The translations under genes were made by a program, and so were the position numbers. Below are positions 57,001 to 63,000 of a stretch of DNA of 64,000 bases, piece by piece. Below the pieces are notes generated by a model. That model made no database searches. It saw only the letters and a list, made by a program, of their open reading frames with translations, and had not been told where the DNA came from. This stretch comes from Emydura subglobosa (taxonomy: Eukaryota; Chordata; Testudines; Chelidae), in contig ML680055.1 of assembly GCA_007922225.1 (NCBI GenBank), positions 4,589,655 through 4,653,654 on the forward strand, written 5' to 3'. Every line of letters starts with the position of its first letter. Positions within the stretch are counted from its first letter, which is position 1.

Positions 57001-60000
57001 TTCCAGTGGCAGGGGTCTGGGCTTGTGGAGACAAGGAGGGTCTGAGTGGCATCGCTGCTCTGGCGTTTCGAGCTGCTGTGGCGTGCATCCCGGCGCGGAC
57101 CAGCCGTGTGGCAGCAGGCTGAGACGGTAACACGAGAGCGTTGGCTCCTCCTAACCGCAGCTCCCCTGACCAGCCGGGTTCTTTATCTCACAGCCAGCGG
57201 GAAGGTGAACCTGAAAGATTTCATCCGGGGCGTGACCTCCACCAGGCGTTTTGCGGAGTCTGTGGGTGAGTGAGCGCTGCACTGGGCAGAGAAGCGGCGT
57301 TGGCGGAAGGATGGGTTCACGGACGCGCTCTGGAAATGCAAAGCGGCCGAGAAGTGGCACCGGCCAAGCTCCTGGCTGCTTTGCATTGGGGGGAGTAGCC
57401 CAGAGCAACTGGAGCAGACTGGTGCATCTGGCCCAGAGCCCGCAATTTACGTGTCACATAATTGTCACTCTTTCCAGTGAGTTCACCCGTGCAGGGACTG
57501 CCTGGCCTCATGCGTTCTTGTGGAACAGCCTGGCTGTAGTCTTCAGGAATATGTGACTCTGCATCTTTCCCTTTGAGGCCAATTGAAGGGGGGGCTCCTA
57601 AATTTCTCTACCGCCCAAAGCCTTTTGCACATGCAACACCATAAAGATGGAGCCAGCCCCAACTCCACGCCCTCTCCCGCTTTGCTTATTGATCTAAGGG
57701 CCTGGTCCGGCACTCACTGTGGTCGGGGGGGAGGGGCGGGGAAGGGGGCTTTCCATTGACTTCAGTGCAGCTAGATTGAGAGGGCTGTCACCGCCCTGGT
57801 TGCCTGTTTCCGTGGGGTGATAACGTTTGAGTTGCAGGTTCCTGGATGATTTTTAAGCCTCAGGAGAAAACACTCTAATAAATGCTGTGGAAGTATCAGG
57901 GAGAGGCATCGTGGACCAGTCACTTACAAAACGCCCAACAACTTCACGACGCCGGCTCAGATGCTATGGGGAAAATTCTCTCCTGTGCAGAGGGCCCAGC
58001 GCGAGGTCTGGGCATCACTTAAGTCCTCCAGTGGAGCGTCGATGGTACACACGGGCCTGTGAATTTCACTCTCTAACAGCAAGAGCCTCTCTTGGGACCC
58101 AATTCAGCGGCGCACTTGGGCACATGCTTAGCCTTCAGCGTGGGACTCCAGGCCATGCTTAGGCACTTTGCTGGGTTCTTCCACAATAGTCCCTTGTGCT
58201 GGCGTTGCCAAGGACTTAGTAGATTTGAGTCATGCCCCCGCTCCAGAAGCAGTCCTCCCAGTGTAGACAGAGAGGCGTTCGCAGGACAGTGTAGGGGAAA
58301 CTTCCTCTGCCGTTGTCTCGGTCGTACCAAGCTCCAGGACTGTCTGGACACCCCCTTCTCTTTGCTGTCCCCAATGCCGCAGCTGTTATGTTTAACGTGC
58401 ATCCCGCTGTGTGTCCGCAGAGCTACAGCTCACCTGCCTAGCCATCAGCAAGCTCAAGGACGACCACTTTGACCTCCACGACCTTGAGTCCATCCTGAGC
58501 AACATGGGGCTTCAGCTAGCGAAGGAGACGTTGAAGGAGGTGATGAAGACCGCCAGCGTTGACGGTGAGCATTGCAAGCATCAGCGTGAGCTTCGGTGCG
58601 GTGTGATTTGCTTAAAAGGAGGTGCGTGTATGTCCTGTCCCTGGGGGCTGACATACACCTGAACGGGAAAGGTGGGGCATACGTGTGCAATGGATGTATG
58701 ATGGGGGGGAATTTCAGCCATACGTACATACTTTTATGTCTTTGGTCTCTTCTAGCAGAAGTTCTCTTGTGAGTTCTGCCCTTTTGAATCCATTGGTCCT
58801 TAGTCATCTCGTTGCTTTCCTCAAACTCTCTCAGATTCTAAGGCCGGACTGTGATCATCTAGTCTGATCTCCTTCATGACGCAGTCCAGAGAAGAATTTC
58901 ATCCACTGACTCCTGAACTGAACCCAGAAAGGAGTGTGTCTTTGATTACAGGAACTCTGTGGGGTTCAATGGGATTCACCCTGCATTGACAGTGAATGGG
59001 AGCCAGACACCAAACTCCTGTTTGTACATTGGAAAAGCTGCCCCTAGATCTTTAACATCTCTCCTTATTCACCGTTTCCCCTCTTGTCGTTTCTGTTTAG
59101 ACTGGCAACTCTTTAGGGCAGGGAACTTGTTTTCCTACCTAGGCACAGCTTCCTGTCTGTAACTAGTACAACTGCTACTACTGTGTGTAAATAGAGATGT
59201 ACTATTCATAATACCACAGTGTGTGTGTGCCTGTGACATGCATGCCCAGTTGTGGCCTTTGATTGCCATACCTTGATACAGAGAAATTCCTCTTTACTTC
59301 AGAGCATCTCTTGGAAAGGCAGGGGAATTCTAAACCGGAATTTGTAAATCACATCTCACGTGCTATGATACTGATCCCGTGTTGCTGTGGTTCTCGGCCT
59401 TTTCCACCAGGACAGCCCTCTCACGCAGCTGTGATTTACCAATATGAGTAGAGCTGGGTGACTGCAAATCCTTGAGTCCTCTCCATCACCTGGGAGACCC
59501 GTTTGAGAGCCCCCGAGATGCTGCACAGTGGTTTTGTCTGTCTTTCTGTCTGTTAGTTTCCGTCCATTCTTCTTTCCACATCTGAACTTTGCTTTACCTT
59601 GCAGACAATGGGAAGGTGAATTTCAGAGAATTCATAACAGTTTTAACCCAACTACCGCATTTTCCTGAAACTACGGGTGAGTAAGAGCTTTCTCTGTTAA
59701 GGAAATTATGAAGGTTGTGGCATTTAATTTCAATCACTATGGACCAAATTCTGCTCTGTGATACTGGAATAATTCCACCAACTGCAGCGGAGTTATACAA
59801 TGCAACAGTTGATTGCCCAGACCCATTTACTCTGTCAGCAGGTGTTGATCCTGCTGGGAAAGGATTAAGCAGAAAGGAAAGGATCACGGGTGTGGGCTGA
59901 GCAGTCCTCTCGGAGGAACCCTTGAAGCAGCCAAACATGATGACAAGGCTGGACCAGAACTTTATGGACTTGACCCAAAGCCATGGAGTCTATCAGGCCC

Positions 60001-63000
60001 TTTGTTGTTTTATGGTTGGCTTCTTTGGGTAAGGTTCCCAAAAGGGGCCAGCGCCCGACATGAAGCACCATAAACGGCCCTCGCTTTCAGAAAGGGCCGA
60101 GCGCCTACCCTCTGAAAATCAGTCCCCCTGTGGGAGTCTCAAGGTGGGAGCCCAAAAAAGTCCCTCGTTTCTTTTGAAAACCTCCCCCTAAAACCAGACC
60201 TCAGGACGGGGAGGTGGTTTTGGACTCCGCGCCGGATGGAATTCTGGATGTGGGCCTGTGCTCATGTGGGAATGGGGGGAAGCAGGGATTGTTTGGCCCC
60301 TTCTCTTCCCCTATCCTGCCAAGAGCAAAACAAGAAGAATTTTGCGCTGAAGCATCAGCTGTTGTGCAGACAGACGCTGCGACGGGCTGTGTGTTCTCTG
60401 TGTGCTTTGCAGTGCTGAAGGACACCTTCGATGCTATGAGCAACATCAAGGAGGATAACATCCATGTCGATGCGCTGGACTCCACCCTGGCGAGCATGGG
60501 AATCCTTTTAACGGAGGAGGAGCTACGCGAATTACTGGAGTCCCTTACGATCGCCGGTGAGCACGGCAGCTTGGTTTTCATTGGAGATCTACGTGCTTAG
60601 GCTTGCCAGACCTGAGCACGTATGGCATTTCCAGATGTCCATGTGTGTGAAGGCACTTGCCAGCCCGTTAAAGGAGAAGCTTGCTCTGTAATAAGCCTTC
60701 TGTGTCCGTGTGACACTACTTCTGAACGGGGGGTTGGGTAGTTAACATCCCACATTCATTAGTGTATGAAATTGTTCCTAGTGATACGCAGCACCTTTCA
60801 TCCAGAGATCCTAGAGCGCTTTACAAGGGAGGTCAGTAACATGATCTCCATGCTACAGATGGGAAAACTGTGGCACCAAGAGGTCATGCAGTGGGTCAGT
60901 GGTAGAGGTGGGATTAGATTTTAGCTCTTCTGAGTCTCAAGTCAGCGCTGGATCCACTAGGCCAAACTTCTCTCTAAAGGCTACGGCATACACACCTGCT
61001 TATGGAGGTCTGAACCGTAGCTGGCACTGTAAATTCATGCAGATAAAACCAGCCAAGGGAATTCTGGGCCCAATTCCCTGTTGCCGGGCACCTCGTGCCC
61101 ACATTTATACCGGTGCGAAAGGCGGCCGTTCTGATCTGGTGGCGTTGTACAACTCCTTGGTACACCACCACGCGGGCTGTCTTCAGCACCTCATTCACCC
61201 CTGACGTGCTCGCTTTGCTCGGCAGAGCAGGTGACCACTCCCGGTGCTGCGCAATGGAGAATTGGGCCCAGAGTGAGCGTCCATGGACAGACTCGTCGGG
61301 CCTGAGTCTCATTTATATGAAGGTCCCTTTAGATCTCCCTGGCAAGAGTAAAGGGTAACTTACTTGCACTTTCAGCTCCCTTTGCACTGCCAGAGTGACT
61401 GACAGGGACCTTTGTATCTCTAAGAATCAAGCTCTGGAAGAGGAGTGTCCCATTGAATCTGGACCTTCTGGGGGCAGGGAGGGGATGTTTCCTCCCCCTG
61501 GAACCAGCTGGGATGATTATAGCGCTGTGTGACCCACCCTCTGTCTCCTGCGCATCTCTGCATCCCCCCTGTAACATCTCCGCTGTTCTGTGCCTTGCAG
61601 AAGATGAGACGGTGAATTTCAAAGACGTCATGATGTATATGACCGGGACCCGGCGATTCACCGAGTTTGAAGGTGAGCGAGAGCTTTACAGTAGCTGAAA
61701 ATGCACTGAAGGTCAGTGTTAAGCTGTGAGCCGTACCGGGAAACTCCAGCTCGGGGATAGCATCCGTGTTTTTCACACACTTGACCGTAGTCTGAGCAAG
61801 ATTAGATTTCTTCCTTGCTGGCCAGTTGTCTGCTATGCACTGATCTCAGTCCACACACGCAGGCTGGGATTTCCAAAGCCGCTTAGAGGACTTTGGTGCC
61901 CAAATCCCATTAGAAATAAATGAAAGTGGGGAATCCAAGTCCCACTCAACTCCTGCACCATCAGGATTGTGCGGTGCATGTGAGAAAACCTTGACAGACA
62001 GGACAGGGAGCTCCAGACCTAAAAGCACACGCTGCTACACCAAGGCCCCTAGGTGAGGGCGCAACAGACTCTGGCTCAGGTGCAAGGTGGGAACCTGTAA
62101 GACACACTCACCAGTGTGTTACATGTGCGTTCAGCTCCGTGGTTTGAAGCCATTAGAGCCTTCGATGGTCAGGCCAGTTTCTCTGACTCTGCTGTTGGTT
62201 GTGTAGCCTCTTTTTTCTTTTAATTGATATTTTATTGATTTTTTTTTTTAACACCAAAATAAGGGGGGAGCAGAGGAAAAAAGACAGAAGAGCAAAACAG
62301 TAAAGAAATGGGAAGGGAGGGAAAGAAAAGGAAGGAAGGGTGGGAAAGAGACAAAAGGAGAGCAACATCTCCGTGTCCAGCTGCTAGAAATGAACCAAAG
62401 GTTGCGAAGCCGTGATAAGCAAATCTCTTCCTGTTAGTTTGAGGTCCCTCTCCTCCAGCGTGCAACTTGCTCTTCAGCTGCCAGGTCGCTGTGCCAAGCT
62501 GCTGTCTCCAGGGGGAGTCTGCTCTCTGCTCTGCCAGCCCAGCGAAGTGAGCCGGGCTGTTTGGCTACAAGCACTGGTCTAGAGAACCGAGCTTTTGGAG
62601 AGTTTCCCGGACGACGGGATATAGCCCAGACCGCAGCTCTGGGAAGTCATCCTTGAAACTCTGTCCGCATTTGGAACAGTTTCTGTTGTCTGGTCCCAAA
62701 TCTCTCTGTTGACGTAAGAGCAGAGGAACTGACAAACTGGATAGGGCCAATGGTCCATCTAGCCCTGTGTCCTGTCTCTGGCAGGAACTAGAATCTGATG
62801 CTTCAGAAAAATCTGATGCCAAAAAAACCCCCACCATCACGAGTTAGAAAATCATCCAGGAAGTTCCTTCCTAGCCCACTCACCTGGTGGCTGCTTTTAT
62901 ACCCTGCAGCAGAAGGGGGTTTAGTGTGAGGCTATCATCCAATGTAATGGAATAGTCTATGTTCTCATCCATACACACATCTCTGATCAAGGATGGTTCT

